DNA of 64,000 bases, from assembly GCF_030413175.1 (NCBI RefSeq), contig NZ_CP129212.1, positions 1,922,001 through 1,986,000 of the forward strand, read 5' to 3'. The notes below the pieces were generated by a model. It was not told the DNA's origin and made no database searches. It worked only from the letters and a program-made list of their open reading frames with translations. The DNA is from Bradyrhizobium roseum. Its GTDB lineage: Bacteria > Pseudomonadota > Alphaproteobacteria > Rhizobiales > Xanthobacteraceae. Every line of letters starts with the position of its first letter. Positions within the stretch are counted from its first letter, which is position 1. Shown piece by piece: positions 1-8,816 of this stretch. The position numbers and the translations under genes were made by a program.

Positions 1-1801
1 TTTCGTGCCGCCGGTCGTCGGCGTCGGCAGTCCGACGGAGAATGTACACGGCGATATCGAAGCCGGCCTTGCCGCGGCCGCGAAGACCGTCGAGGCGGTC
101 TATGAGACGCCGCCGCAATATCACAACGCGATGGAGCCGCACGCGATCGTCGCGGCCTGGGACGGCGACAAGCTCACGATCGACACGCCGAGCCAGGCCA
201 TGGTGATGGCGCGCGCGCGGGTCGCCGAACTGTTCGGCATCGCGCCGGAGAATATCCTGATCCGCAGCCCGTTCCTCGGCGGCGGCTTCGGCTCGAAAGG
301 ATTTTTGACCGGCCCGCAGATCCTCGGCGTGATGGCGGCGAGGCTGGTCGGCAAGCCGGTCAAGCTCGTGCTTCGGCGCGAGCAGATGTACGGCCCGGTC
401 GGCCATCGCGCGCCGACGCGGCAACGGCTGCGGATGGGTGTCGACGTTGACGGTCGTCTCACTGCAATCGACCACCATGCCAGGACGGTATCGAGCAGCT
501 ATGATGACTTTTATGAGCCTGCGGCTGGCGCCTCGCACACCCTCTACGCCAGCCCTGCGATCCGCACCACGCATGACGCCGTCCGCGTCGATACCGGCAC
601 GCCGTTGTTCATGCGCGCGCCGGGCGAGGCGACCGGATCGATCGCGCTGGAGAGCATGCTCGACGAGATGGCCCTGGCTTGCGGCGTCGATCCACTCGCA
701 TTCCGCCTGAAGAATTATGCCGAAGTCGAGCCGATCACCGCCAAGCCGTTCTCGTCGAAGGCGCTGCGTCTCTGTTACGAGCAGGGCGCGGCGCGCTTTG
801 GCTGGGCCAATCGTCCGCTTGCGCCCCGGCAAATGCGCGATGATGACGGGCTTCTGATCGGCTGGGGCCTCGGCACCGCAACATTTCCGGCGATGATGTT
901 CCAGGCCGAGGCGCGCGCGGCGATCCGCCGCGACGGCACCGGCGTGATGGAGAGCGGCGCGCATGACATGGGGCAGGGGGCCTGGACGGCGCTCGCCCAG
1001 ATCGCGGCCGACGGTCTCGGCCTCGATCTCGACCGCGTCGATTTCAGGTCGGGCACATCCGATCTTCCGGATGCCGGCATCGCCGGCGGTTCCGCGCACA
1101 CCGCCACTGCGGGCAACGCGATCCACAATGCCGGTGCGGCTGTGATCGCAAAGCTCGCCGATCTTGCAACCAGTGACGAGCGCTCACCGCTGTTCGGCGC
1201 CGGCAATGCCGGCGTGATCGCGCGCGACGGAAAACTTGTCCGCCGCGACGATGAGAGCCGCAGCGAGTCCTATCCCGACATTCTCGCGCGAGCCGGCCTC
1301 GCCGAGATCGAGGCGCGCGGCACGGGGGTGCCGAATCCCGCGGCGCAGGCGGAGTATGCGATGCATGCCCACGGCGCGGTCTTTGCCGAGGTCAAGGTCG
1401 ATCCCGAGCTTGGTCAGATCCGCGTCACCCGCATGGTCGGTGCCTTCGCAGCGGGACGGATCATCAATCCGCAACTGGTGCGGAGCCAGCTCTACGGCGG
1501 CATGATCTGGGGCATGTCGTTTGCGCTGCATGAGGAAGCCATCACCGACCGTCGCAGCGGCAGGATCATGAATGCCAATCTCGGCGAGTACCACATCCCG
1601 GTGAATGCGGACGTGCCCAGCCTCGACGTGCTGACGGTAGAGGAGCATGATCCCCACGTTAACGCGCTCGGCATCAAGGGCGTCGGCGAGATCGGCATCA
1701 CCGGCAGCGCCGGCGCGGTGGCGAATGCCGTCTGGCACGCGACCGGCGTGCGAGTCCGCCGCTTCCCGGTTCGGATCGAAGAACTGCTGACGCCGCTGTA
1801 G
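1..1801 (+). CDS. Molybdenum hydroxylase large subunit, PaoC/YagR-like (5' partial)
   Basis: This is the molybdopterin-cytosine-dinucleotide-binding subunit of a xanthine dehydrogenase/aldehyde oxidoreductase family enzyme. The frame is open to the left edge, so about 130 N-terminal residues are probably missing compared with the roughly 730-residue PaoC family. Visible motifs are the glycine-rich cofactor loop GGGFGSKG, the PaoC-type stretch MRAPGEATGSIALES, and near the C-terminus GVGEIGITGSAG, which carries the expected catalytic glutamate. It probably oxidises aldehydes or N-heterocycles together with FAD and 2Fe-2S subunits encoded upstream of the window. The substrate cannot be read from sequence. 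The gene ends convergently 93 bases from cobF. Family assignment is secure; the PaoC subgroup is likely. Confidence 0.9.
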   Translation, partial: FVPPVVGVGSPTENVHGDIEAGLAAAAKTVEAVYETPPQYHNAMEPHAIVAAWDGDKLTIDTPSQAMVMARARVAELFGIAPENILIRSPFLGGGFGSKGFLTGPQILGVMAARLVGKPVKLVLRREQMYGPVGHRAPTRQRLRMGVDVDGRLTAIDHHARTVSSSYDDFYEPAAGASHTLYASPAIRTTHDAVRVDTGTPLFMRAPGEATGSIALESMLDEMALACGVDPLAFRLKNYAEVEPITAKPFSSKALRLCYEQGAARFGWANRPLAPRQMRDDDGLLIGWGLGTATFPAMMFQAEARAAIRRDGTGVMESGAHDMGQGAWTALAQIAADGLGLDLDRVDFRSGTSDLPDAGIAGGSAHTATAGNAIHNAGAAVIAKLADLATSDERSPLFGAGNAGVIARDGKLVRRDDESRSESYPDILARAGLAEIEARGTGVPNPAAQAEYAMHAHGAVFAEVKVDPELGQIRVTRMVGAFAAGRIINPQLVRSQLYGGMIWGMSFALHEEAITDRRSGRIMNANLGEYHIPVNADVPSLDVLTVEEHDPHVNALGIKGVGEIGITGSAGAVANAVWHATGVRVRRFPVRIEELLTPL

Positions 1802-1894
1802 CGACAGAACTGCACTCTCGCTCCCGCTTGCGGGGGCGAGGGCGGTTCGAACTTGCGGCGTTGTGAGGCATGGAACGCGTGCTGGCGCGCGATA

Positions 1895-2647
1895 TCAGGC
1901 GCTATCGCGTCTCAGAATATAGACGTCCATGATCCAGCCGATCCTCTCGCGCGCCTGACCACGGGCCTCGAGGATTCGTGGGGCTGTCTCCAGGAGAGGA
2001 CCAGAAAGCGTCATCTCTTCCGCCATACCGACATAGGCCCCCCACCAGATCGTAATGCCTGCGGGGTCCAGGTGCTGGAATGCACAATCGCCATCGAGCA
2101 TCACCACCAACGTATCGACGCTGGCGGGCCAGCCGGTGTCGCGCAATGCGCGGCCGGTTGTGACGAGAAACGGCGCGCCGATATCGGTGAGGGGGATCGC
2201 ATGGGACGCGGCCAGGGCATGGATCGAGGTGATGCCTGGAATCACCCGGACGCTCGGTGCGGGCTGCAAGCGCGAGGCAATGCGCAGCGTGCTGTCGTAG
2301 AGCGTCGGATCGCCCCAAACCAGCAACGCCACCGACCCGTCGCCGGAGACCTCGGATCGAATGGTATCGGACCAGACCTCGGCAATGGCGTCGTGCCAGT
2401 CATCGACGCCGCAGCGATAATCCGCGTTGGTCCGATCACGAAGCGGCAGGTCGAATTCCACGATCCGCGTGGCGGGATTTGTCACGACTTCGGCGCAGAT
2501 CGAACGGCGGAGGTTGGCGAGATCAGCCTTGTCCGCGCCCTTGCGCGGAATCAGAACGAGGTCGGCGGAATTGAGCGCCCGGATCGCTTGCAGCGTCAGA
2601 TGCTCGGGGTTGCCGGTGCCGATGCCCACCAGAAGGAGCTCGATCAT
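1895..2647 (-). CDS. cobF: Precorrin-6A synthase (deacetylating) CobF
   Basis: CobF methylates C-1 of precorrin-5 and releases the acetyl group, giving precorrin-6A. It is specific to the aerobic B12 pathway. The 250-residue protein opens with the SAM-dependent tetrapyrrole methylase signature GIGTGNPEHLT. It keeps the GDPTLYDST cofactor loop and the PGITSIHALAA motif of the family, and its length is typical. It is the last gene of the riboswitch-controlled cbiM-cobF pair, 60 bases after cbiM, and is separated from the main cob operon. The start at 2647 gives the family N-terminus MIELLLVGIGTG. Confidence 0.95.
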   Translation of the reverse strand: MIELLLVGIGTGNPEHLTLQAIRALNSADLVLIPRKGADKADLANLRRSICAEVVTNPATRIVEFDLPLRDRTNADYRCGVDDWHDAIAEVWSDTIRSEVSGDGSVALLVWGDPTLYDSTLRIASRLQPAPSVRVIPGITSIHALAASHAIPLTDIGAPFLVTTGRALRDTGWPASVDTLVVMLDGDCAFQHLDPAGITIWWGAYVGMAEEMTLSGPLLETAPRILEARGQARERIGWIMDVYILRRDSA

Positions 2648-2707
2648 CTGCCTCCAATTGAAGACGCGGCCGACATCGCGGCCGCGCTCCGGTTCTCACG
2701 ATGCAGA

Positions 2708-3385
2708 TCAGGCCGCGTGATAAAGCCGTTGCGTCACCAGTGGCGAGCCGCGCAGTGCATGCAGCGACTTGGCGGCGGCGAGGATCGCAAGATCGGCCAG
2801 CGGCTCGATCAGAACGACCGCCATGTAGGCTGCGCCAAAACCTGCGACCGAGGACAGGTTCGCAGCCGTGAGACCGGCGCCATAGATCGCCCAGAACGCC
2901 ACCCAGGCCACGACGCCGCCTTGATAAGCGGTCGAGAGCGTCAGCGCCTGGCTGTATTTCAGGTCGATATAGGCGGTGCCGGGCGCAATCACGCGGCCGG
3001 CCAGCGCGTGAATCGCGAACAGCGGAACCAGCAGCGTCGTGACGTTCATGCCATATTGCGGCAGGTCGGTCGGCGAGAAGAACAAGCCCTGGATCAGCAG
3101 GCCCAGCGCCAGCCCGATCGCCGAAGGCGCAGCGCCCAGGATCAGGAACAATGTCGAGCCCAGAATAAAGTGCACTTCGGATACGCCGACCGGAAAATGC
3201 GGCATCACTTCGAAGAAGATGAAAACGCAGACGGTTGCGACCGCGCTGCGCAGGAGCAGCGACACCGGGCCCTTTTCGCCGATGGACCGGACGACGGCTC
3301 TCAGGGCAACGGCGCCTGCCGCTGCGGCCGTCGCGTAACTCAGTACGATCTTGCTGCTGTCGACGAGACCGGGTTCGATATGCAT
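2708..3385 (-). CDS. cbiM: CbiM-family cobalt transport membrane protein
   Basis: CbiM-family proteins are the substrate-specific membrane component of cobalt energy-coupling-factor transporters. The 225-residue sequence begins Met-His-Ile, and a histidine at position 2 is the known metal ligand in CbiM. Six or seven hydrophobic segments follow, with the conserved EVHFILGSTLFLILGAAPSA region and the PTDLPQYGMN loop. No cbiN, cbiQ or cbiO gene is nearby; the next gene is cobF. A cobalamin riboswitch lies directly upstream, so expression should fall when B12 is abundant. It may work alone or with ATPase subunits encoded elsewhere. The family is secure and cobalt as substrate is inferred from the context. 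Confidence 0.85.
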   Translation of the reverse strand: MHIEPGLVDSSKIVLSYATAAAAGAVALRAVVRSIGEKGPVSLLLRSAVATVCVFIFFEVMPHFPVGVSEVHFILGSTLFLILGAAPSAIGLALGLLIQGLFFSPTDLPQYGMNVTTLLVPLFAIHALAGRVIAPGTAYIDLKYSQALTLSTAYQGGVVAWVAFWAIYGAGLTAANLSSVAGFGAAYMAVVLIEPLADLAILAAAKSLHALRGSPLVTQRLYHAA

Positions 3386-3453
3386 GAAGTCCTCCGTGCC
3401 GTCTTCCCCGACGGCAGTTGGTTAAGCGAGGTAGTTCGGGTGCAACGTGCACC

Positions 3454-3642
3454 TGACGGCAGGTCTCCTGACTTGCGGGTTGTCGCCGCTCCGGACCTTC
3501 CCAGCCCGAGATGGACCAGTGGCATTTCCCGGGGCGGCTCGCCGCTTACAGTTGCGGGGGCAGTCGCGGATTTGGCGCCTGATGGCTGCGCCTCACCGCA
3601 TTCCCTCTTGTCGCCTCGGCGTTTCGGCCGAGATGAACCGTC
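3454..3642 (-). promoter_or_regulatory. Cobalamin riboswitch upstream of cbiM-cobF
   Basis: Read on the minus strand, the segment has the standard order of cobalamin riboswitch elements: GGTTC near the start, then GGGAATGCGGTGAGG, CCCCCGCAACTGTAAGCGG, GCCACTGG, GGGAAGGTCC and the B12-box-like end CAGGAGACCTGCC. Short complementary ends (GACGG and CCGTC) could close the outer helix. It lies between cobA (upstream, same strand) and cbiM, about 70 bases before the cbiM start. It should repress cbiM and cobF when adenosylcobalamin is bound. The boundaries are approximate. Confidence 0.95.
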
Positions 3643-3674
3643 GTCGCTAGCGTTGTCACCGGCCTCCGGCCAAG

Positions 3675-4400
3675 TCAAGGGCGGCCCGCTGCTAGTGCGC
3701 CGTACAGGATCACGGCGGGGGCGCTGCTGCTCTCGGTCGCCATCAGGTCGGCCAGTTTGGTCACCGTCGTGCGCGTCAGTTGCTGGTCGGGATGGCTGAC
3801 AGATTCGGCCAGCATGGCCGGCGTGTTTCCCGGCAAACCCGCCGCGATCAGCCGTCGCGCAAGTTCAGGAAAGGTGCGCTTGCCCATGAAGACGGCGGTT
3901 GTGGCCGACGGATCCGCCAGCGCCGCAAAATCCAGTTCTTCGGGAAGTGCACCTGTCACGTCATGGCCGGTCACGAATTGCACGCGCCGCGACAACAGCC
4001 GCCGGGTCAGCGGCATGCCGGCCGCGGCCGCCGCGGCACAGGCCGAGGTGACGCCGGGAATGATTTCATAGCCGATGCCGGCCACCGACAGCGCCTCGAT
4101 TTCCTCTTCCAAGCGGCCGAAAACTCCAGCGTCACCGGACTTCAACCGCACCACCTTCGCATGCGTCTTCGCATAATCGACCAGGAGGCGGCTGACATGC
4201 TGCTGGCGCGGCGAGACGCGGCCGGCGCGCTTGCCGACGCTCACCAGATCGGCCCCGGTGCGGACATGGGCGAGAATGGGGCCGGATGAGAGGTCGTCGA
4301 ACAGCACGGCGTCGGCGGCCTGCAACCGCGCCACCGCCTTCAGCGTCAGAAGTTCGGGATCGCCGGGACCGGACGAGACAAACGAGACAAAGCCGGTCAT
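3675..4400 (-). CDS. cobA: Uroporphyrinogen-III C-methyltransferase (SUMT) CobA
   Basis: CobA transfers two methyl groups from S-adenosylmethionine to C-2 and C-7 of uroporphyrinogen III and so commits tetrapyrrole to B12 and siroheme. The 241-residue protein has the N-terminal SSGPGDPELLTLKA motif, VSVGKRAG, the RLKSGDAGVFGR cofactor loop and PGVTSACAAAA. There is no CysG-type dehydrogenase/ferrochelatase domain. The start overlaps the cobB stop by four bases (ATGA type), so translation is probably coupled. It closes the cobL-cobE-cobM-cobB-cobA run, and the cbiM riboswitch follows its stop. Confidence 0.95.
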   Translation of the reverse strand: MTGFVSFVSSGPGDPELLTLKAVARLQAADAVLFDDLSSGPILAHVRTGADLVSVGKRAGRVSPRQQHVSRLLVDYAKTHAKVVRLKSGDAGVFGRLEEEIEALSVAGIGYEIIPGVTSACAAAAAAGMPLTRRLLSRRVQFVTGHDVTGALPEELDFAALADPSATTAVFMGKRTFPELARRLIAAGLPGNTPAMLAESVSHPDQQLTRTTVTKLADLMATESSSAPAVILYGALAAGRP

Positions 4401-5725
4401 GTCGCCTCCGCGATCAGATGAAAGAACGAACCGGTGGCGCGGCCGCCGCCGTCGAAATTCCTGGTTGATCCGGTTTCCGGCACGGCGGCGCCGGAGGCAT
4501 CGACGACCTGCGCGAGCGGCGCGTCGTTATGTTCGAGGATGCTGGCATAGTGGAATTCATGCCCGCGCAACCGGGCGCCGGCGCCGTAACCGGGAATCGG
4601 CGAGGCCAATCGCGCGAGGCGATAGCCGAGATGCATGCGCCGCTTCTCGAACGAGGTGGTGAGCTTGAAAAGTCCTGCCATTTCGTGCCGCACGCCCGAG
4701 GCGTCGATCAGGCCTTCGCCCATCGCCATGTAGCCCCCGCATTCGCCATGCACCGGCCGGGTCTCGGCGAAATTCTGGAGTTCCGAACGGAATCGGGAAG
4801 CGGCGGCCAGTCGTCCGGCGTGTAACTCCGGATAGCCGCCCGGTAGCCAGCAGGCATCGGCCGATGCGTCCGGCGCTTGGTCCGCCAACGGCGAGAACGG
4901 CAGAATTTCCGCGCCCGCCGCGCGCCATCCCGCCAGCAAATGCGGGTAGATGAAGGAGAACGCGGTGTCGCGCGCGAGCGCGATCCGGTTGCCCGGCGGA
5001 GAGATGTCTTGGAGTCCGACGGAGTTCGCCGTTGGCGTCTGCGCCGCGATCGCGCGCAGCGCCGCCAGGTCCACATGCGCGGCGATGAAATCGGCCATCT
5101 CGGTCAACGTCTGCGCAAGGCGAGGTTGCTCCTCGGCCTGCACGAGGCCGAGGTGGCGCTCAGGCAACGCCACCGATGGCCGCCGCGGCAACGCGCCGAG
5201 CACGCGGATGCCGGCTGCTTCCATGCCGGCGCGCGCCAGCGCCTCGTGGCGCGGGCTCGCCACGCGATTGAGCACGACCCCCGCGAGCGCGACGTCTCTT
5301 CGCAGCGTCGCAAAGCCGAGCGCGACCGCCGCCGCCGATTGTGCCTGGCCGGACACGTCGAGCACCAGTACCACGGGCCAGCCCGCCAGCGCTGCGATGT
5401 CGGCGCTGGCGCCGGTTCCGGTCTCGCCGCGCGACGCTACGCCGTCGAACAGTCCCATCGAGCCCTCGGCCAGCACCAGGTCGGCGCCGTCCGCCGCCTG
5501 CATCGAGGCGAAAAGCTGCGCCGGCTGCATCGCCCAGCTGTCGAGGTTGAGCGAAGCGCGCCCGGACGCCGCGGCATGGAACGCCGGGTCGATGTAGTCG
5601 GGGCCGCACTTGAACGGCTGCACGGAAATTCCCTGCGCGCGAAACGCCGCCAGCAGGCCCAGCATCAAGGTGGTCTTGCCCGTCCCCGACGCGGGCGCGG
5701 AAATGACGAGGCCAGGCGGGATCAC
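4397..5725 (-). CDS. cobB: Hydrogenobyrinic/cobyrinic acid a,c-diamide synthase CobB
   Basis: CobB uses glutamine and ATP to amidate the a and c side chains of the corrin. In the aerobic pathway the substrate is hydrogenobyrinic acid. The 442-residue protein starts with an ATP-binding domain (Walker A region [16 protein letters not shown]) and ends with a class I glutamine amidotransferase domain that contains the nucleophile in [13 protein letters not shown]. The length is normal for the family. It overlaps cobM upstream and cobA downstream by four bases each, which fits a translationally coupled operon. Confidence 0.95.
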   Translation of the reverse strand: MIPPGLVISAPASGTGKTTLMLGLLAAFRAQGISVQPFKCGPDYIDPAFHAAASGRASLNLDSWAMQPAQLFASMQAADGADLVLAEGSMGLFDGVASRGETGTGASADIAALAGWPVVLVLDVSGQAQSAAAVALGFATLRRDVALAGVVLNRVASPRHEALARAGMEAAGIRVLGALPRRPSVALPERHLGLVQAEEQPRLAQTLTEMADFIAAHVDLAALRAIAAQTPTANSVGLQDISPPGNRIALARDTAFSFIYPHLLAGWRAAGAEILPFSPLADQAPDASADACWLPGGYPELHAGRLAAASRFRSELQNFAETRPVHGECGGYMAMGEGLIDASGVRHEMAGLFKLTTSFEKRRMHLGYRLARLASPIPGYGAGARLRGHEFHYASILEHNDAPLAQVVDASGAAVPETGSTRNFDGGGRATGSFFHLIAEAT

Positions 5726-6504
5726 GCGCCCTCCGGAAAACGTGGATCGATGCCGACGGGACGAAAGCGGCGGTCGTAGTCGCCGGCATAAAGCCGGCTT
5801 TCGTCGAAATCCTGCGCGCCGATGGCGCGCCCAACCAGAATCAGCGCGGTGCGCTCCATGATGCCGGCCACGGCAGCGTCGAGTGTTGCGAGCGTTGCGA
5901 TGACGATGCGCTGGTCGGGCCAGCTCGCGCGCCAGACGACGGCGACGGGACAGTCGGCGCCGTAATGCGGCGTGAGTTCTGAAACGACCTTGTCCAGCAC
6001 GTGCACGGACAGATGGATCGCCAGCGTCGCGCCGGTGGCGGCAAAGGCCGCGAGGGTTTCGCGCTCCGGCACCGCCGAGGCGCGGCCCGAGGTGCGCGTC
6101 AGCACCACCGACTGCGCCACGCCGGGCAACGTGAGTTCGGCGCCGAGGGCCGCGGCCGCTGCGGCAAAGGACGGCACCCCGGGCGTGACGTCATAGGGAA
6201 TGTTCAGCGCGCGCAGCCGGCGCAACTGCTCGCCCATTGCCGACCAGACCGACAAATCGCCGGAATGCAGCCGCGCCACGTCATGCCCCGCGGCGTGGGC
6301 GGCTGCGATCTCCGCGATGATCGTGTCGAGCGACATCGGCGCGGTGTCGACGATCTTGGCGCCGGCCGGGCAGTGGCTCAGCAGCGCCTTCGGCACCAGC
6401 GATCCGGCAAAAAGGCACACCGGCGACGACGCAATCAGGTCGCGGCCGCGCAGCGTGATGAGATCAGGCGCACCGGGACCGGCGCCGATGAAATGCACCG
6501 TCAT
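5722..6504 (-). CDS. cobM: Precorrin-4 C11-methyltransferase CobM
   Basis: CobM methylates C-11 of precorrin-4 to give precorrin-5. The 260-residue protein begins with [16 protein letters not shown] and has the [15 protein letters not shown] loop and [11 protein letters not shown], which together mark the CobM/CbiF branch of tetrapyrrole methylases. The stop overlaps the cobB start and the start overlaps the cobE stop, four bases each. Neighbouring genes support the aerobic CobM role rather than the anaerobic CbiF role. Confidence 0.95.
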   Translation of the reverse strand: MTVHFIGAGPGAPDLITLRGRDLIASSPVCLFAGSLVPKALLSHCPAGAKIVDTAPMSLDTIIAEIAAAHAAGHDVARLHSGDLSVWSAMGEQLRRLRALNIPYDVTPGVPSFAAAAAALGAELTLPGVAQSVVLTRTSGRASAVPERETLAAFAATGATLAIHLSVHVLDKVVSELTPHYGADCPVAVVWRASWPDQRIVIATLATLDAAVAGIMERTALILVGRAIGAQDFDESRLYAGDYDRRFRPVGIDPRFPEGA

Positions 6505-6869
6505 GGACCGTCTCCTTCCGCGATCGCCGCCGTCGCCATCCCGTCGGCCGACACGGCGCGGGGGCCGAGCAGCCGTGCCGCGGGCCCGGCGGCTGCCAGC
6601 GCGGCGGCCTCGGCAAGGCTGCCGATGCCGAAACGGGCGGCGACCCGCTCCGACCAGGTTTCGGTTTCAACCGCTGCCAGCGCGCCCGGTGCGATCGCCC
6701 GGATCGGCAGGCGCAATTCCGCGGCGAGCGCGACCAGAGCCTTCGCTTCAGCTTTACCGGCGGCGGTAGCCAGCGCGATCACGCCGTCGGCCCCGCCGGC
6801 CGATGTCAGCGCGCTGCGCAGCGAGTCGATACCGGCCGCTTCACGAAAACCGATGCCGGCAACTTTCAT
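6501..6869 (-). CDS. cobE: Cobalamin biosynthesis protein CobE
   Basis: This is a small single-domain protein of 122 residues related to the C-terminal domain of CbiG. CobE is present in aerobic B12 clusters; its exact role is not settled. I chose the ATG at 6869 because it gives the family start [13 protein letters not shown] and overlaps the cobL stop by four bases. The longer reading frame upstream runs inside cobL and is not credible. The protein has the typical pattern of a short Rossmann-like fold, with [14 protein letters not shown] in the middle. Confidence 0.85.
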   Translation of the reverse strand: MKVAGIGFREAAGIDSLRSALTSAGGADGVIALATAAGKAEAKALVALAAELRLPIRAIAPGALAAVETETWSERVAARFGIGSLAEAAALAAAGPAARLLGPRAVSADGMATAAIAEGDGP

Positions 6870-8071
6870 CGCACCACGCTCCACTGCACCAGCGGACGCG
6901 AGGGTACCCAGCCGCGCATGTTTCCCAAGGGGCGTGCCTGCGCCAGCTCGATGCGTAGCAGTTCGCCGCCGTGACGGCTTTGCCCTGCCAGCAGCAGCGC
7001 TTCGGTTTCCAGCGTCACTGCGTTGATCACCAGCCGCGTTCCCACAGGGATCATCGCCCACAGCGCATCGAACAGCGCCTGCGCGTGGCCGCCGCCGACG
7101 AAGACCGCATTCGGCGGCGGCAGTTGTGCGAGGGCTACCGGAGCCTTGCCTTCCACAACGGTGAGGGCATGCGCGACGCCGAACGCTGCCGCATTGGTTC
7201 GAATGTTGGCAGCGCGATCGGATCGCGTCTCGATCGCAAACGCACGGCCGCCGGCGAGGCACCATTCCACCGAGATCGATCCGGATCCCGCGCCGATGTC
7301 CCACAAGATTTCGCCCGGCCGCGGCGCCAGCGCCGACAGCGTCAGCGCCCGCGTCGGCCGCCTGGTGATCTGCCCATCATGGACGAAGGCATCGTCCGGC
7401 AACCCGGATGTTCGCGGCAGCCCCGCGGCGCCTGCCGCCGACATCGCGACCGCGACCGGGGCGGCGACCTCGGCGAACGCATAGTCCGCAGCCCGTATCG
7501 TACGAATTCGTTCGCCGGGGCCGCCCAGCGATTCCATCACGCACAGCGATGAAGCGCCAAATCCTTGCTTGGTCAGCCATGCCGCCAGATCGCGGGCTGC
7601 GTGGCCGTCACGGAGCAGACAGATCGCCCGACGCGACGGCGCCATATACGGCAGCAATGTTTCGAACGGTGCGGCGTGGAGGCCGAGGCAGGCGACGTCT
7701 TCGAGCCGCCAGCCCAGCCTTGCTGCGGCGAGCGAAAAGGTGGAAGCCGCGGGAAAGGCGATCCATTCGCCGGGCGCCAGGTGCGCGGCGAGGCTGCCGC
7801 CCGCACCGTACCAGAACGGATCGCCCGACGCCAGGACGGCGACCTTTCGGCCACGGCATTCCAGCACCGGGTCGACCGAAAACGGGACGGGCCAAGGGCG
7901 GCTGCGCGCCTCGACCTCGGCAAGTCGGAGGTGGCGCGGCCCGCCAAAGACGACCTCCGCTTTCGCCAGCGCATCTCGACTTGATGGCGACAAACCCGTA
8001 AGGCCATCCTCGCCGATGCCGATGATCGAAAGCCAGGGGGCGGCCGCCGAGCGAACCGGGGAGTCAGACAT
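6866..8071 (-). CDS. cobL: Precorrin-6Y C5,15-methyltransferase (decarboxylating) CobL
   Basis: CobL is a bifunctional enzyme: the N-terminal half (CbiE-like) and C-terminal half (CbiT-like) methylate C-5 and C-15 and remove the acetate side-chain carboxyl at C-12. The N-terminal part shows SIIGIGEDGLTGLSP and the ASGDPFWYGAGG loop. The C-terminal part shows the Rossmann motif LWDIGAGSGSISVEW. I set the start at 8071 (MSDSPV, 401 residues) because an AAGGA site stands eight bases upstream. The open frame continues to 8143 inside cobK, so a longer form cannot be excluded. The start codon overlaps the cobK start head to head. Confidence 0.92.
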   Translation of the reverse strand: MSDSPVRSAAAPWLSIIGIGEDGLTGLSPSSRDALAKAEVVFGGPRHLRLAEVEARSRPWPVPFSVDPVLECRGRKVAVLASGDPFWYGAGGSLAAHLAPGEWIAFPAASTFSLAAARLGWRLEDVACLGLHAAPFETLLPYMAPSRRAICLLRDGHAARDLAAWLTKQGFGASSLCVMESLGGPGERIRTIRAADYAFAEVAAPVAVAMSAAGAAGLPRTSGLPDDAFVHDGQITRRPTRALTLSALAPRPGEILWDIGAGSGSISVEWCLAGGRAFAIETRSDRAANIRTNAAAFGVAHALTVVEGKAPVALAQLPPPNAVFVGGGHAQALFDALWAMIPVGTRLVINAVTLETEALLLAGQSRHGGELLRIELAQARPLGNMRGWVPSRPLVQWSVVR

Positions 8072-8816
8072 GATGCGCGTCCTTCTCCTCGGCGGCACGA
8101 CGGAAGCCAGCCTGATCGGCCGCGAGCTTGCGACGGCCGGCATTGCGGGCGTCTACTCCTATGCCGGTCGGACCGCGACGCCGGTGGCGCAACCCTTGCG
8201 GACGCGGGTCGGCGGCTTTGGCGGCGTCGACGGGCTCGCCGAATATCTGCGGCACGAAGAGATTACCCACGTGATCGACGCGACGCATCCGTTCGCCGGC
8301 CAGATCAGCCGAAACGCCGTCGATGCTTGCGCGAAAACCAACACGCCGTTGATTGCATATCTGCGCGAGCCATGGGTGGAAGGACCCGGCGACAAATGGC
8401 AGCGTGTCGCGACGCTCGCGGACGCGGCGGCCGCATTGCCGGATCATCCCGCGCGAATTTTCCTCGCCATCGGCAGGCAACATCTCGCGCCGTTCGCGGC
8501 GCAGCCGCGGCACTTCTATTTGCTGCGGCTGGTCGATGCGCCCGTGGCACTGCCGCTGCCGGACGCCGAGATCGTGCTGGCGCGCGGGCCATTCACGATC
8601 GAGGGCGATCTTGCGCTGCTGCGCGATCATCGCATCACGCATATCGTCGCCAGAAATGCCGGCGGCGAAGGGGCAAAAGCCAAGCTCGATGCCGCGCGAA
8701 TGCTCGGGCTGCCGGTCATCATGATTGACCGGCCCGGCCTGCCAGCGCGCAGGACGGCGCAGAACGTAGGCGAGATCATGCGCTGGCTCACTCAATCGGC
8801 GTGCCTCGGCGTGTAG
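8070..8816 (+). CDS. cobK: Precorrin-6A reductase CobK
   Basis: CobK is the NADPH-dependent reductase that turns precorrin-6A into precorrin-6B (dihydro-precorrin-6). The 248-residue protein starts with RVLLLGGTTEAS, a typical CobK N-terminus, and contains DATHPFAGQIS and the conserved AREPW-like stretch LREPWVE. Two ATG codons stand side by side (8070 and 8073), with GGGGAG upstream. It is the only cob gene on the plus strand between cobJ and cobL. Its first codon overlaps the cobL start and its last 25 bases overlap the cobJ 3' end. Its promoter must therefore lie inside cobL coding sequence. Confidence 0.93.
   Translation: MMRVLLLGGTTEASLIGRELATAGIAGVYSYAGRTATPVAQPLRTRVGGFGGVDGLAEYLRHEEITHVIDATHPFAGQISRNAVDACAKTNTPLIAYLREPWVEGPGDKWQRVATLADAAAALPDHPARIFLAIGRQHLAPFAAQPRHFYLLRLVDAPVALPLPDAEIVLARGPFTIEGDLALLRDHRITHIVARNAGGEGAKAKLDAARMLGLPVIMIDRPGLPARRTAQNVGEIMRWLTQSACLGV

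Noticed and set aside
1853..3799. Open frame of about 650 codons on the plus strand across cobF, cbiM and the riboswitch
   Set aside because: It reads through two conserved genes and a riboswitch in antisense and has no family features.
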